64,000 bases of DNA from Spirochaetales bacterium (GTDB taxonomy: Bacteria > Spirochaetota > Spirochaetia > Sphaerochaetales > Sphaerochaetaceae): contig JAQYHB010000054.1 in NCBI GenBank assembly GCA_028722305.1, forward strand, positions 1-64,000, read 5' to 3'. The notes under the pieces are model-generated. The model ran no database searches. It worked only from the letters and a program-made list of their open reading frames with translations, and was not told the origin of the DNA. The position numbers and the translations under genes are program-made. Positions 15,461-25,601 of the stretch are shown here, one piece after another (position 1 is the stretch's first letter; every line of letters begins with the position of its first letter).

Positions 15461-16780
15461 ATGAAAAAAGTAACTTTGCTACTGTCCCTTGCGCTGATGG
15501 GAGGACTGTTGTTCGCCAATGGATCGAGTGAAACCTCTGCCCGCGCCAAGGAAGATGCTGGGGTGGACTATACGGATATCGAGGGTCCTGTGGAGTTTGA
15601 GTTCTGGCATAATTACTCCAACAAGGCACGTGCCGGGATGCTGGAGCAGGCCGTTGCTGAATTCTGTGCCGCCCATCCGAACGTGAAGATCAAGGTGTCC
15701 AACCCGGGAAACTATGAGACGATTGCCCAGCAGATCGCCGGTGCGGTTGCTGCGGGCAAGGGGATTCCCGGCCTGTCGACCATCAATGTGCCTCGAGTGC
15801 TCAACTATGCCGCGAGCGGCATCATCGAACCGCTTGCGCCGTATTTTGAAGCAAATCAGGTCAACAAGAGTGATTACTATGAAGGGTTCCTTGAATCCGT
15901 GTCCGACAAGAACGGCACGCTCTATGGTCTTCCGCTCGGCATGAGCGCCGGAGTGGTCTACTACAACAAGACCTGGCTTGACGAACTGGGCATGACGATG
16001 CCGGAGACCTGGGACGAGTTCAAGCTTTGGTGCAAGGAATTCCATGAGAAGACCGATAAGCCAGCGTTCAGCTTCCCATATGATTTCAACTACATGAACA
16101 CCATGGTCCTGAATGCGACCGGCAAGGATCCGCTTGGCGACGGTACGAAATCGATTCTGGGCGAGCCGGAGTTCCTGCAGTTCGCGCTTGACCTGAAGGA
16201 CCTGGTGCAAAGCGGTGCCGCTATCTGGACCGGGGTCAAGATCAACTCGGCGGCGGAGCAGCTGAACCTGTTCAAGATCAAGGAGCTTGCCGCCTATACC
16301 GATTCCAGCACCGATTGCTCGAGCATCATTCCCGCCAGCGATTTCGAGGTGGGGACCATGATCGGGTTCAGCAAGGAGAAAGGAAAACCCGCCATCAGTA
16401 CGGCCAGCGGTTCCTGCCTGGTGATTTATGGGGGCAATGACCAGAAGGTGAAGAATGCGGCGTTCCAGCTTGCCGAGTACCTGACCAATGCGGAGCACAG
16501 TTCCGCTTGGTCGGTCGAGACATGCATGTTCCCGGTGCGCAAGAGTATCGTCGAGAAAGGGCTGATGGAGGAAACGTACAAGAAGTTCCCCGGCAGCCAG
16601 ACCATGTTCGAGAACACCGACAAGATCTTGCCGAAGAACAAGTCGACGGTCATGCAGGCGGCATGCAACGAGATCGTGCTGACCATCGGCGAGATCGCGA
16701 AGGGCAACGAGGCAGACCCGGCTGCGGCATGGGCCACGCTTACCAAGAAAGTCGACCAGATTTTGGCCGATGCGCTTTGA
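15461..16780 (+). CDS. CUT1-type sugar ABC transporter substrate-binding protein
   Basis: The 439-residue exported protein binds a sugar or oligosaccharide outside the cytoplasmic membrane (UgpB/MalE class, COG1653). The signal peptide is MKKVTLLLSLALMGG and ends LLFA before NGSSE, a pattern seen repeatedly in this genome. Typical family parts follow: VEFEFWHNYSNKARAGMLEQAV, YGLPLGMSAGVVYYNKTWLDELG. ATG 15461 follows AAAAGGAG. It heads an operon of two permeases, a sulfatase and an isomerase, which points to a sulfated sugar as cargo. A strong hairpin separates it from the permeases. Confidence 0.93.
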   Translation: MKKVTLLLSLALMGGLLFANGSSETSARAKEDAGVDYTDIEGPVEFEFWHNYSNKARAGMLEQAVAEFCAAHPNVKIKVSNPGNYETIAQQIAGAVAAGKGIPGLSTINVPRVLNYAASGIIEPLAPYFEANQVNKSDYYEGFLESVSDKNGTLYGLPLGMSAGVVYYNKTWLDELGMTMPETWDEFKLWCKEFHEKTDKPAFSFPYDFNYMNTMVLNATGKDPLGDGTKSILGEPEFLQFALDLKDLVQSGAAIWTGVKINSAAEQLNLFKIKELAAYTDSSTDCSSIIPASDFEVGTMIGFSKEKGKPAISTASGSCLVIYGGNDQKVKNAAFQLAEYLTNAEHSSAWSVETCMFPVRKSIVEKGLMEETYKKFPGSQTMFENTDKILPKNKSTVMQAACNEIVLTIGEIAKGNEADPAAAWATLTKKVDQILADAL

Positions 16781-16794
16781 TCAAGAGGAGAGAG

Positions 16795-16833
16795 GGAGCT
16801 GCGTGCAGGGACGGAAGGCCTTGCGGCAGCTCC
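16795..16833 (+). promoter_or_regulatory. Intercistronic hairpin after the binding-protein gene
   Basis: GGAGCTGC (16795-16802) pairs perfectly with GCAGCTCC (16826-16833). An inner stem GCAGGG/CCTTGC extends it. A weak T-rich tail follows. Such hairpins often stabilise the upstream binding-protein mRNA or cause partial termination, giving more binding protein than permease. Confidence 0.7.
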
Positions 16834-16862
16834 TTTCGCTCGCTCCTTCCTCGAAATACGAC

Positions 16863-17774
16863 ATGGAAAAATCAGTTGCATTAAAAAAGAAGTTTTCCAA
16901 GGACCGGCTCTGCGAGTTCCTTTGCGTGGTTCCGGCACTTGCGGCCATCCTGTTGCTGTACCATTATCCGCTGACCCAGCTGGTCCGCTACAGTTTCACC
17001 GACTGGAACATGCTGAAAAAGACCTACCGGTTTGTGGGATGGAAGAACTGGAAATGGCTGTTCACCACCTTGGATACCAACGGCATCGTCAATTCCTTCA
17101 ATGTCACCATCATCTATACCGTCTGCTCGGTGGCGTCGGTGATGGTGCTGGGACTTTTCCTGTCGCTTTTGATGAGCAGGAAGACGCGGTTCTTTTCCTT
17201 CATGCGGTCCGTGCTGTTCATGCCCCGCTACATCGCGATGTCCTCCATCGCCATCATCTTCCTGTGGATTCTGGACGAGAACATGGGGGTTGCGAACTAC
17301 CTGCTCCGGCTGTGGGGCGCGAAGCCCGTGCCTTGGATCTCCTCCCCGAATTGGGCGATTTTTTCCCTGTGCATGGTCAACATCTGGAAGAACCTGGGCT
17401 ACAACATGATGATTTACCTTTCGGCTATGCAGGGAATCAGCAAGGACTACTACGAGGCGGCCGCGCTTGACGGCGCCGGCGTGGTGGTCATCTTCCGTAA
17501 GATCACGCTTCCGTTGCTTTCTCCGACTACCGCATTTCTCCTCGTGACGCAGTTCATCGGGTCGATGAAGGTGTTCAACATCATCGACATCATGACCAGT
17601 GGTGGGCCCGGAGAAGCGACGCAGGTGGTTACGTACAAGTTGTATGACATGATTTTCGTCCAGTACCGCATCGACCGGGCTTCGACGGTCGCGCTGGTCT
17701 TCTTCTTTTTGCTGATGGTGGTCACGATCCTGACCATGCGGTGGAACGGCCGCAAGGTGAACTATGATGCTTGA
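16863..17774 (+). CDS. Sugar ABC transporter permease (MalF-like)
   Basis: This 303-residue inner-membrane protein has about six membrane spans and the MetI-type EAA loop DYYEAAALDGAGVVVIFRKITLPLL, which contacts the ATPase. It is the first of a permease pair. The frame is open back to 16770, but that stretch contains the intercistronic hairpin, so ATG 16863 is favoured; its ribosome binding site is weak and a GTG at 16803 remains possible. No ATPase gene is in this operon, so a shared MsmK/UgpC-type ATPase encoded elsewhere probably powers it. Confidence 0.9.
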   Translation: MEKSVALKKKFSKDRLCEFLCVVPALAAILLLYHYPLTQLVRYSFTDWNMLKKTYRFVGWKNWKWLFTTLDTNGIVNSFNVTIIYTVCSVASVMVLGLFLSLLMSRKTRFFSFMRSVLFMPRYIAMSSIAIIFLWILDENMGVANYLLRLWGAKPVPWISSPNWAIFSLCMVNIWKNLGYNMMIYLSAMQGISKDYYEAAALDGAGVVVIFRKITLPLLSPTTAFLLVTQFIGSMKVFNIIDIMTSGGPGEATQVVTYKLYDMIFVQYRIDRASTVALVFFFLLMVVTILTMRWNGRKVNYDA

Positions 17775-18621
17775 TGTCGATTACCGCCGAAGGGCGCTGA
17801 CCGCTCGGCGGCTGCAGACGTTTTTTGCCGTACTGGTCCTGCTGGTCATGTTTTTCCCGCTCTACTGGATGTTCATGACCTCCTTGAAGACGGCCGATGA
17901 GGTCGTCTCGCTGACGCCTACTTTCGTTCCTTCCCGGATCCAGCTCGAGAACTATGCGACTGCCTGGCGTCAGGTCCGCTTCCTGCGGGTCATCTTCAAC
18001 ACGCTTCTGGTGACGTTCGGGCACATCTTCTTCCACATGACGACCGGCATTCTGGCCGCCTACGGGTTCTCTCGTGGCCGGTTCAAGGGTCGTGATGCAT
18101 TGTTCATCATCGTCCTCAGCGCCATGATGATTCCCGAGCAAGTCACCTTTATCCCGGTCTATGTCATGATTGCCCATCTCAATCTGATCGATACCTACAC
18201 CGGCCTGATCTTCACCGGTCTGGTCTCTCCGTTCACCATTTTCATGCTGAGGCAGAACTTCATGGCGATCGACCAGAGCTATCTGGATGCCGCGAAGGTG
18301 GACGGGCTGGGAATCATCGGCACCATCTTCCACGTGCTGGTGCCGATGAGCAAGGCTTCGATGGTCACCGTCATGCTGATTTCCTTCATCAATGGATGGA
18401 ACAGCTATTTCTGGCCGAAGATCATCGGCAAGACGGACCGGACGCTGCTCATGTCGGTGGCGCTTGCCAAGATGAAGAACATGTTTGAAGGTCTCGCCTC
18501 CACCGAGTTCTACAATGTCATCATGGCGGGAGTCGCCATTTCCATCGTGCCGGTCGTGCTCCTGTTCGCGTTGAACCAGCGCTACATGATGGAAGGCTAT
18601 TCAAGGAATGCGATGAAATGA
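17764..18621 (+). CDS. Sugar ABC transporter permease (MalG-like)
   Basis: The 285-residue inner-membrane protein has six predicted spans and the EAA loop SYLDAAKVDGLGIIGTIFHVLVPM. It is the partner of the upstream permease, whose stop it overlaps by 11 bases. AAGGTG precedes ATG 17764; a second ATG follows immediately. Its stop overlaps the second sulfatase start by 4 bases (ATGA), so transport and desulfation are tightly coupled genetically. Confidence 0.92.
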   Translation: MMLDVDYRRRALTARRLQTFFAVLVLLVMFFPLYWMFMTSLKTADEVVSLTPTFVPSRIQLENYATAWRQVRFLRVIFNTLLVTFGHIFFHMTTGILAAYGFSRGRFKGRDALFIIVLSAMMIPEQVTFIPVYVMIAHLNLIDTYTGLIFTGLVSPFTIFMLRQNFMAIDQSYLDAAKVDGLGIIGTIFHVLVPMSKASMVTVMLISFINGWNSYFWPKIIGKTDRTLLMSVALAKMKNMFEGLASTEFYNVIMAGVAISIVPVVLLFALNQRYMMEGYSRNAMK

Positions 18622-20150
18622 GCGAACGCCCCAACATTCTCTTTTTGCTTGCGGATGATTATGGTGCATGGGCGCTTGGCTGTGCGGGAAATGCGGAGGT
18701 GAAGACCCCCCATCTTGACCGCATCGCCCGGGAAGGCGTGCGGATGACCAATTGCTTCTGCGCATCTCCCGTCTGTTCCCCTGCCAGAGCATCGATCCTT
18801 ACGGGAAAGAATCCTTCCCAGCATGGCATCCATGACTGGTTGAAGAACGGTCATCTGACCACAAAGACCGACCTGGACGACGACCTGAAAAAGGGCATGG
18901 AGGATCCCGCCTCCCCTTGGTATTACGATTGGCCGCGCACCCAGATCGGCAACGACCATGCCATCGCCTACCTCTCCGGTCAGACCACGTATACGGCCCT
19001 CCTGGCCGAGCAAGGCTATGTGTGCGGACTCTCCGGCAAATGGCATGTCGGTGACAGCTTCCATCCCCAAGCCGGCTTCACGTTCTGGAAGACCACGGCC
19101 ATGGGAGGGGACAACTATTATTATCCCGTGATGTTGGAAGGGGGAAAGATGCGGATGGAGAAGGGGAAATACGTGACCGACCTGATTGCGGACCACGCAT
19201 TGGAATTCCTCGAGACCAGACCGAAGGACAAACCCTTCTACCTTTCGGTCCATTTTACCGCCCCCCATTCCCCTTGGTCGGCGATGCATCATCCGGCCAA
19301 GTACCTGGACATGTACCGGGATCTTCCGCTGACCTCCACGCCGAACGTGCCTCCCCATCCATGGGCGCCGAACGGCCGTAAGACGAAGGCGGAATGGGAA
19401 CGTGAGAAACATCCTGGCATCCGCTTCAGCGGAGCCCATTTCGGTCCGATTCCCGAGACCTGGCAGGAACATCGAAGGGAGAGCCTGACGGGCTACTATG
19501 CCGCCATCACGGCGATGGACGATGCCATCGGCCGCATTCTGGAGTATCTCGACTCGCACGGGCTTGTCAACGATACGCTGGTCATCTTCACGGGAGACAA
19601 CGGCATGAGCATGGGCCACCATGGCATTTATGGCAAGGGAAACGGCACGAAGCCGGTGAACATGTACGACAGTGCCGTAAAGGTTCCCTGCCTGATGCGC
19701 CTGCCGAAAGCGATCCCTCCCGGCCGTGTCAGCGATGCCATGGTGAGCCATTATGATTTCTTCCAGACCATTTTGGATTATGGGAACGTGACGTACCGGA
19801 TGCCGCCGAAGATGCCCGGCTCGAGCATGCGAGGCGTGTTGGAAGGAAAAGTGGAAGAATGCCGCAAGGACGTCGTCGTGTTCGACGAGTATGGTCCATG
19901 CCGCATGATCCGCACCCATGAATGGAAACTCGTGCTCCGGTATCCCGAGGGTCCGAACGAATTGTACCATCTTGCAGACGATCCCGACGAGGAGAGGAAC
20001 CTGTATGGGAAGGAGGGCACCGAGAAGGTGGCTGGAGCGCTTGCAAAGCGGCTTGATGCCTGGTTCGAGACCTACCTGGATCCCGCCTTCGACGGAGCAA
20101 AGGAACAGGTACGAGGCGGCGGGCAGATCGACAGCCATCATTTTGTGTGA
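18618..20150 (+). CDS. Sulfatase, Cys-type, cytoplasmic
   Basis: This 510-residue sulfatase carries the maturation motif C-S-P-A-R-A-S-I-L-T-G starting at Cys53 and the metal ligands LADD at the N-terminus and FTGDNGMSMGHHG. There is no signal peptide: the protein opens MSERPNILFLLADD, which is already the first beta strand of the fold. It therefore should act on imported substrate. It overlaps the upstream permease by 4 bases and is followed 11 bases later by the isomerase-like gene. Sulfate position and sugar are unknown; GlcNAc-sulfate or hexose-sulfate are reasonable guesses given the BadF kinase. Confidence 0.93.
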   Translation: MSERPNILFLLADDYGAWALGCAGNAEVKTPHLDRIAREGVRMTNCFCASPVCSPARASILTGKNPSQHGIHDWLKNGHLTTKTDLDDDLKKGMEDPASPWYYDWPRTQIGNDHAIAYLSGQTTYTALLAEQGYVCGLSGKWHVGDSFHPQAGFTFWKTTAMGGDNYYYPVMLEGGKMRMEKGKYVTDLIADHALEFLETRPKDKPFYLSVHFTAPHSPWSAMHHPAKYLDMYRDLPLTSTPNVPPHPWAPNGRKTKAEWEREKHPGIRFSGAHFGPIPETWQEHRRESLTGYYAAITAMDDAIGRILEYLDSHGLVNDTLVIFTGDNGMSMGHHGIYGKGNGTKPVNMYDSAVKVPCLMRLPKAIPPGRVSDAMVSHYDFFQTILDYGNVTYRMPPKMPGSSMRGVLEGKVEECRKDVVVFDEYGPCRMIRTHEWKLVLRYPEGPNELYHLADDPDEERNLYGKEGTEKVAGALAKRLDAWFETYLDPAFDGAKEQVRGGGQIDSHHFV

Positions 20151-20161
20151 GGAGGAAGCTG

Positions 20162-21061
20162 ATGATGAAGCTTGGCATGATGACCAGCGCATATTCGCGC
20201 AAGACCCCGTATGATGTGTGCACCAGCTACGTGGGACAAGTACGCCTGTGCAAGAAGGCAGGGTATGACGTTCTCGATTGCAACATGTGCAAGATGATTG
20301 AGAACGAGACGGAACTCAACCGGGATGACTGGGAAAAGCGGACGGAAGATATCCGTGAGGAGGCCGAGAAGCTTGGACTGACGTTTTATCAGAGCCATCC
20401 GCCTTTCTCCCATGTGATTGGAGGAGGCCCGTATCCCGACCAGGAGATGGACGATTTTTGCATGGAGATGACGAAGCGGTCGATCCTGATCAGCAGCATG
20501 CTTGGCGTCAAATGGGCGGTCCTGCATCCGATGACGGTGAAAGGGGAGATGGCGTTGGACCGGAAGGCCAACATCGAGGCGAACCATGCGCGCTTCGATG
20601 ATGTGGTGGAGCTCGCCCTCCGCCATGGTGTCGGCATCGCGTTCGAGAACATGCGGGACCGCGAGGAGATGCGCCGCTTTTCCGTCGATCCTGCAGAGCT
20701 TGTGGAATTCGTCGATTCCTATGGTACGGACCAGGTCGGCATCTGCTGGGATACCGGACATGCCAACCAACGTCTCGTGGACCAGCGCAGGGCCTTGCGG
20801 CTCATCGGCAAACGGCTTCATGTGGTGCATGTCAACGACAACCATGGAGGGAGAGACGAGCACTTGCTTCCCTTCATGGGGACGGTCGACTGGCGTCAGG
20901 TGATGGCGGCCTTGCACGAGATTGGGTTCGAAGGACCGCTCGTATACGAGCTTTCCGTAACCGACTACATGCCCTTGGACATGAAAGTGGAGATGATGAG
21001 GTTCGCAAGAACCATCGGAAAGACGCTGCTGGACTTGGCGGACCACACGGTTGCCGAGTGA
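20162..21061 (+). CDS. Sugar phosphate isomerase/epimerase (TIM-barrel, AP-endonuclease 2 fold)
   Basis: The 299-residue protein belongs to the xylose isomerase-like TIM-barrel superfamily (COG1082). Characteristic parts are KKAGYDVLDCN, VGICWDTGHANQ with a metal-binding Asp/His pair, and VHVNDNHGGRDEHLLPFMGTVDW. These enzymes isomerise or epimerise sugars or their acids with a divalent metal. ATG 20162 follows GGAGGAAG at an ideal distance. As the last gene of the sulfatase-transporter operon it probably handles the desulfated sugar. The specific reaction is not evident. Confidence 0.88.
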   Translation: MMKLGMMTSAYSRKTPYDVCTSYVGQVRLCKKAGYDVLDCNMCKMIENETELNRDDWEKRTEDIREEAEKLGLTFYQSHPPFSHVIGGGPYPDQEMDDFCMEMTKRSILISSMLGVKWAVLHPMTVKGEMALDRKANIEANHARFDDVVELALRHGVGIAFENMRDREEMRRFSVDPAELVEFVDSYGTDQVGICWDTGHANQRLVDQRRALRLIGKRLHVVHVNDNHGGRDEHLLPFMGTVDWRQVMAALHEIGFEGPLVYELSVTDYMPLDMKVEMMRFARTIGKTLLDLADHTVAE

Positions 21062-21084
21062 TCCGATTCCTCGATTAAACACAA

Positions 21085-21110
21085 GAAAGGGGGCTTTGAT
21101 GCCCCCTTTC
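21085..21110. terminator. Bidirectional terminator between the sulfatase operon and leuS
   Basis: GAAAGGGGGC (21085-21094) pairs perfectly with GCCCCCTTTC (21101-21110) around a 6-base loop. The flank on the minus-strand side reads TTGTGTTT, so it suits leuS at least as well as the plus-strand operon. Confidence 0.75.
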
Positions 21111-21127
21111 CCGTATCCAGTCCTCTT

Positions 21128-23641
21128 TTACCGGACCACGATGTTGACCAGTTTGCCAGGAACGACAATCTCCTTGACGATTGTCTTGCCGGCGATCCAA
21201 CCCTTGATCTTCTCGTCGCTTTTCGCCAAGGCGAGCAGGTCGTCCTTGCTGATGGAGGGATCGGCCTCCGTCTTGCTTCTGACCTTTCCGTTGACTTGGA
21301 AAATGAACTCTTGGACCGCTTTCCTCGTCTTGGCCTCGTCGTAGGTCGGCCACTTCTGGGTGGTGACGCTCGGCTCGTGGCCGGCAAGAGCCCACAGTTC
21401 CTCGGCAAGGTGGGGAACGTAGGGGGAGAGCAACAGGATCAGCGTGTCATACAGCTTGCTTGAAAGGGTCTCGCTCTTGTACAGCTCGTTGACCAGCACC
21501 ATCATCTGGCTGATAGCGGTGTTGAAGTTCAGCGTCGAAGTGTCCTCGGTCACCTTCTTGACCGTCTGGTTCAAAAGGATTTCCAAGTCGACGTCCACCG
21601 GTCCGGCAACAATCTTCTTCTCCTCATGCAGACGCCAGACGCGGTCCAGGAAGCGGGTGATGCCGATCAGGCCTTCGGTTGACCAAGGTTTGGAGACCTC
21701 AAGAGGCCCCATGAACATCTCATACATGCGCATCGAGTCGGCGCCGTAGGTGTTGACGATCTCATCCGGGTTGATGACATTCTTCAGGCTCTTCGACATC
21801 TTCGCCGTCACCTGCTGCAGCACCTCGCCGGTCTCCTTGTCGACGTAGGTGCCGTCGGCTTTCTTCTCGACTTGGTCGACCGCCACCAAGGCCTTGTCCT
21901 TACGCTGGTAGGCGAAACTGGTGATCATGCCCTGGTTGACCAGTCTTTGGAACGGTTCCCTGGTGGAAACCAGTCCGAGGTCAAAGAGCACCTCGTGCCA
22001 GAAACGGGAGTACAGCAGGTGGAGCACGGCATGCTCGGCGCCGCCCACGTAGAGGCTGACAGGCATCCAGTACTTTTCCTTCTCGACGTCGACAAAGCGC
22101 TTGTCATTATGCGGGTCGATATAGCGCAAGTAGTACCAGCAGGAGCCCGCCCACTGGGGCATGGTGTTGGTCTCGCGCTTGGCGGGTCCGCCACAGACCG
22201 GGCAGGTGGTGTTCACCCAGCTGTCAATCTTGGCGAGCGGACTCTCGCCCGTTCCGCTCGGCTCATAGGACTTCACCTCGGGCAACAAGACGGGAAGCTG
22301 GTCTTCGGGAACGGGAACCACGCCGCACTTCGGGCAGTGGACGAGGGGGATCGGCTCGCCCCAGTACCTCTGGCGGCTGAAAATCCAGTCGCGGAGCTTG
22401 AAGTTGACCGTACGGTGTCCGATATGGTGCTCCTCGAGATAGGCAAGCACCTTCTCGATCGCGTCATGCTTGTTCAATCCGTCCAGCCAGTCGCTGTTGA
22501 CATGGATGCCGTCCTGGGTCCATGGCTGCTTTTGCACGTCGACTTCGCTTTTCAGCACCTCGATGATCGGCAAGTGGTACTTCTTGGCAAACTCCCAGTC
22601 TCTCTCGTCGTGGGCGGGAACGGCCATGATGGCTCCGGTCCCGTAGCTAATCAGGACATAGTCTCCAACCCAGATCGGCACCTTCTTGCCATTGAGCGGG
22701 TTGATGGCGTAGCTGCCGGTGAAGACACCTGTCTTGTCCTTTGCGAGGTCGGTTCTTTCCAGGTCGCTCTTATGGGCAGCCTGGTCGACATAGGTCTCGA
22801 CCTGCGTTCTCTGCCCTTCGGTGGTCAGCTCCTTCAAGAGCGGGTGCTCCGGGCTGACGACCATGTAGGTGACCCCGAAAAGGGTGTCGCAACGGGTCGT
22901 GTAGACCTCAAGCTTCTTGTCGCTTCCGTCAATCTGGAACTGAACGCTTGCTCCGGTAGAACGACCAATCCAGTTGCGCTGCATCAGCTTGACCGACTCC
23001 GGCCAGTCCAGGCTGTCCAAATCCTTGAGCAACTCGTCGGCGTAGGCAGTGATCTTCAGCACCCATTGGCGGATGTTTTTGCGCACCACTTCGGTGCCGC
23101 AACGCTCGCACTTGCCCTCTTTGACCTCCTCGTTCGCCAAGCCGGTCTTGCAACTGGGGCACCAGTTGATCGGGCTCTGCGTCTCATAGGCGAGACCTTT
23201 TTTGTACAGCTGCAGGAAAATCCACTGGGTCCATTTGTAATACTCGGGCTCGCAGGTGGAGATTTCCCTGGACCAGTCATAGGAGAAACCGAGGCTCTTG
23301 ATCTGGCGGGTGAAGGTGGCGATGTTCTTCAGTGTCGTGGTCTTGGGATGGGTACCGGTCTTGATGGCGTAGTTCTCGGCGGGAAGGCCGAAGGAATCAA
23401 AGCCCATCGGGTGCAGCACGTTGTAACCGTTCATGCGCAGGTAGCGGCTGTAGATGTCGGTCGCCGTATACCCTTCGGGATGGCCTACATGCAGTCCCGC
23501 GCCGCTTGGATAGGGAAACATGTCCAGCACATAGGCGCGCTTCTCTTTCGGATACGAAAGATCTTCGGTGACCTTATAGGTCTGATGGTCCTCCCAGTAC
23601 TTCTGCCATTTTGTCTCGATTTCATGAAATGGATAACTCAT
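21128..23641 (-). CDS. leuS: Leucyl-tRNA synthetase
   Basis: This class I synthetase charges tRNA-Leu. The HIGH motif appears as HVGH at residues 51-54, and KMSKS lies near residue 615. The catalytic core holds a zinc-type site ([22 protein letters not shown]), and the leucine-specific domain holds [25 protein letters not shown]. The editing domain includes [19 protein letters not shown]. Length 837 is normal for bacteria. I saw no T-box or leader peptide in the roughly 100 bases before it. Confidence 0.97.
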   Translation of the reverse strand: MSYPFHEIETKWQKYWEDHQTYKVTEDLSYPKEKRAYVLDMFPYPSGAGLHVGHPEGYTATDIYSRYLRMNGYNVLHPMGFDSFGLPAENYAIKTGTHPKTTTLKNIATFTRQIKSLGFSYDWSREISTCEPEYYKWTQWIFLQLYKKGLAYETQSPINWCPSCKTGLANEEVKEGKCERCGTEVVRKNIRQWVLKITAYADELLKDLDSLDWPESVKLMQRNWIGRSTGASVQFQIDGSDKKLEVYTTRCDTLFGVTYMVVSPEHPLLKELTTEGQRTQVETYVDQAAHKSDLERTDLAKDKTGVFTGSYAINPLNGKKVPIWVGDYVLISYGTGAIMAVPAHDERDWEFAKKYHLPIIEVLKSEVDVQKQPWTQDGIHVNSDWLDGLNKHDAIEKVLAYLEEHHIGHRTVNFKLRDWIFSRQRYWGEPIPLVHCPKCGVVPVPEDQLPVLLPEVKSYEPSGTGESPLAKIDSWVNTTCPVCGGPAKRETNTMPQWAGSCWYYLRYIDPHNDKRFVDVEKEKYWMPVSLYVGGAEHAVLHLLYSRFWHEVLFDLGLVSTREPFQRLVNQGMITSFAYQRKDKALVAVDQVEKKADGTYVDKETGEVLQQVTAKMSKSLKNVINPDEIVNTYGADSMRMYEMFMGPLEVSKPWSTEGLIGITRFLDRVWRLHEEKKIVAGPVDVDLEILLNQTVKKVTEDTSTLNFNTAISQMMVLVNELYKSETLSSKLYDTLILLLSPYVPHLAEELWALAGHEPSVTTQKWPTYDEAKTRKAVQEFIFQVNGKVRSKTEADPSISKDDLLALAKSDEKIKGWIAGKTIVKEIVVPGKLVNIVVR

Positions 23642-23743
23642 GTGGTAACGTCTTACCTCTTCTATGATAGTAAATTGTGCACAAACGAAGTCAGTTTGGT
23701 TCCCTCAAATCATACACGAAACGGGTACCCCTGTATAGGACTG

Positions 23744-25021
23744 TCAGCCCTCGCTTTCCCCCTCATTTTCCTCTTCTTTTTTCGGGGTGAAAAGGACGGT
23801 ATCCATGCGGTTGCGGGTCATGGTCAGAACCCGGAAGGTGCCATAGCGTGTCTCGGTGACCTGCCCTACCTTGGGAATGTCGCCGATGATGTCGAGCAAG
23901 TATCCGGCCACGGTACCGTCGGTATCCTCGTCCTTGTTGGGGTGTAGGTCGAAGCTGTCGGCCAACGACATGAACGGCATTTCCGCCTGGACCACGTAGG
24001 AACCGGGATAGGAGCTTGACTTGACCATCAGCTCTCCCTGATAGGACTCCTGCTCGTCGTACAACTCGCCGAACATCTGCTCGACGATGTCCTCCATGGT
24101 CACCACTCCGCTGAAACCTCCATACTCGTCCAGGGCGATGGCAATTTTCTGTTTCTGATGCTTGAACTGGAAGAACAAGTCGTCCATATGCATCGACTCG
24201 GGCACGAAATGTGGTTTCTGGGCCAAGGAGGAAAGCGGCTGGTCGAGATGGCCTTTCGCGTTGACGTCCTTCCTGAGCAATTCCTTCAGCAACAGGACTC
24301 CCGTGATGTTCTCCCGGCTGCCATGGTAGATCGGGATACGGGAGAAACCGCTTTGGACTATGCGGGTATAGGCTTCACGGTAGGTCATGGTGTCGGGAAG
24401 GGAGAAAACCTCGGTGCGGTGGGTCATGATTGCCTTGACCTGGGTCTCGGAGAAATGGATCGCCCTCTGCATCAGGTCGTTCTCATACTCGTCAACAACT
24501 CCGGCGTCCTCAGCCGCATCGGTTACATGCCTGAGCCCGTCCTCGGTCAGCTTGCCTCGTCCGGAGGGACCGAAGACAAGATGGATCAACAAGGTCAGGC
24601 GGGAGAAAAGCCAGATGACGGGAAAGAGCAGGATGCTGAGCGCACGGAGCGGGATGGCGACCGCGAGCGCGATGGGCAGGTTGCGGTACATGGCAATCTG
24701 CTTTGGCGATATCTCTCCAAAGACAAGCAGGACCAATGTCAGGATGCCGGTCGCGGCCCCGACATAGGGATTCCCGAGTTTCTCAATCGTCATTTTGGTG
24801 ACCAACGCGGAAAGCGCGACGTTGACCAAGTCGTTGCCAATCAGGACGGTGGTGATCAGCAGGTCGGGGTGCTTGCAGAAATACAGCGCGGCCTTGGCGC
24901 GGGCGCCTTTCTTGTTCTCCAGCACTTTCTGGTCAATCAACGTCAGGGAAGTAAATGCGGTTTCCGATCCGGAAAAAAAGGCGGAAAGGGCCAATAGAAG
25001 GATTGCGAGCGCTAGTTCCAT
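23744..25021 (-). CDS. CNNM-domain, CBS-domain membrane protein (HlyC/CorC family)
   Basis: The 425-residue protein has an N-terminal CNNM/DUF21 membrane domain of three or four spans with SAFFSGSETAFTSL and VFGEISPKQIA. A tandem CBS pair follows at about 195-330 (IMTHRTEVFSLPDTMT ... IALDEYGGFSGVVTMEDIVEQ), then a C-terminal CorC/HlyC domain (about 345-415). The family is linked to divalent-cation, mainly magnesium, efflux; the CBS domains sense nucleotides. ATG 25021 has AAGGTGG upstream; a GTG three codons earlier would sit on that site. Confidence 0.93.
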   Translation of the reverse strand: MELALAILLLALSAFFSGSETAFTSLTLIDQKVLENKKGARAKAALYFCKHPDLLITTVLIGNDLVNVALSALVTKMTIEKLGNPYVGAATGILTLVLLVFGEISPKQIAMYRNLPIALAVAIPLRALSILLFPVIWLFSRLTLLIHLVFGPSGRGKLTEDGLRHVTDAAEDAGVVDEYENDLMQRAIHFSETQVKAIMTHRTEVFSLPDTMTYREAYTRIVQSGFSRIPIYHGSRENITGVLLLKELLRKDVNAKGHLDQPLSSLAQKPHFVPESMHMDDLFFQFKHQKQKIAIALDEYGGFSGVVTMEDIVEQMFGELYDEQESYQGELMVKSSSYPGSYVVQAEMPFMSLADSFDLHPNKDEDTDGTVAGYLLDIIGDIPKVGQVTETRYGTFRVLTMTRNRMDTVLFTPKKEEENEGESEG

Positions 25022-25147
25022 AGCACCCACCTTATACGAGGCAGAGGGACAGATGCATCATCCATATCCCATATCGTAGCAAGAATCCAAGGTGGCGTAC
25101 AAGGTGGTATGTTGCGGAACCTCATGATGCTTTATACAATGGAGACA

Positions 25148-25600
25148 ATGAGATACTTGGCTTTCCTGCTTGCCGTGTGTGCGGTTTTTTCTCCTTCCAT
25201 GCGAGCGTCGAACATGGAAGGAAAGGTCGAGTGCGGCCTTTCCTTGGAGCCTGTCCGGGAGAACGCGCCAAGTCTTCCCCCGCGGATCACCGGTCTTCCT
25301 GTTCCTGCCCCGGGGCAGGAACAGAACTTCTTGGTCAACCTGCTTTGCAATACTCCGGCCCCGTTCCGGTTGGACATGGAGGCCCGGAGGGTCGCGGGGA
25401 TTCCCCGCTTCGTCTATCAAGTTGAAGTGACCGGGCAGCGGTTTCTCATCTCCCCGGTTCAGGACCTTCCGCCACGGCGCCTCTGGTCCCAGGCTTGGAA
25501 CCGGAACACCAGTCTTCTCTTGCGATTGAGAAGGTTGCCTGGTCCGAGCGAGACGGGGTATTGGGAGTATCCTTTGGTATTCTCGGTCTGGATGGAATAA
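25148..25600 (+). CDS. Small exported protein of unknown function
   Basis: The 150-residue product begins MRYLAFLLAVCAVFSPSMRAS, a clear signal peptide, so it should be periplasmic. The mature part has many Pro and Arg residues and beta-like segments but no recognised motif. ATG 25148 follows GGAG closely; ATG 25139 is an alternative three codons upstream. It ends one base before the methyltransferase-NTPase fusion, suggesting an operon. Confidence 0.6.
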   Translation: MRYLAFLLAVCAVFSPSMRASNMEGKVECGLSLEPVRENAPSLPPRITGLPVPAPGQEQNFLVNLLCNTPAPFRLDMEARRVAGIPRFVYQVEVTGQRFLISPVQDLPPRRLWSQAWNRNTSLLLRLRRLPGPSETGYWEYPLVFSVWME

Positions 25601-25601
25601 G

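Noticed and set aside
23642-23743. T-box or leader peptide for leuS
   Set aside because: The upstream space is only about 100 bases; no T-box core, leucine-codon run or terminator-antiterminator pair was seen.
21872-23947. 691-codon open frame on the plus strand opposite leuS
   Set aside because: The leuS frame has the HIGH and KMSKS motifs; the antisense product has no protein-like features.
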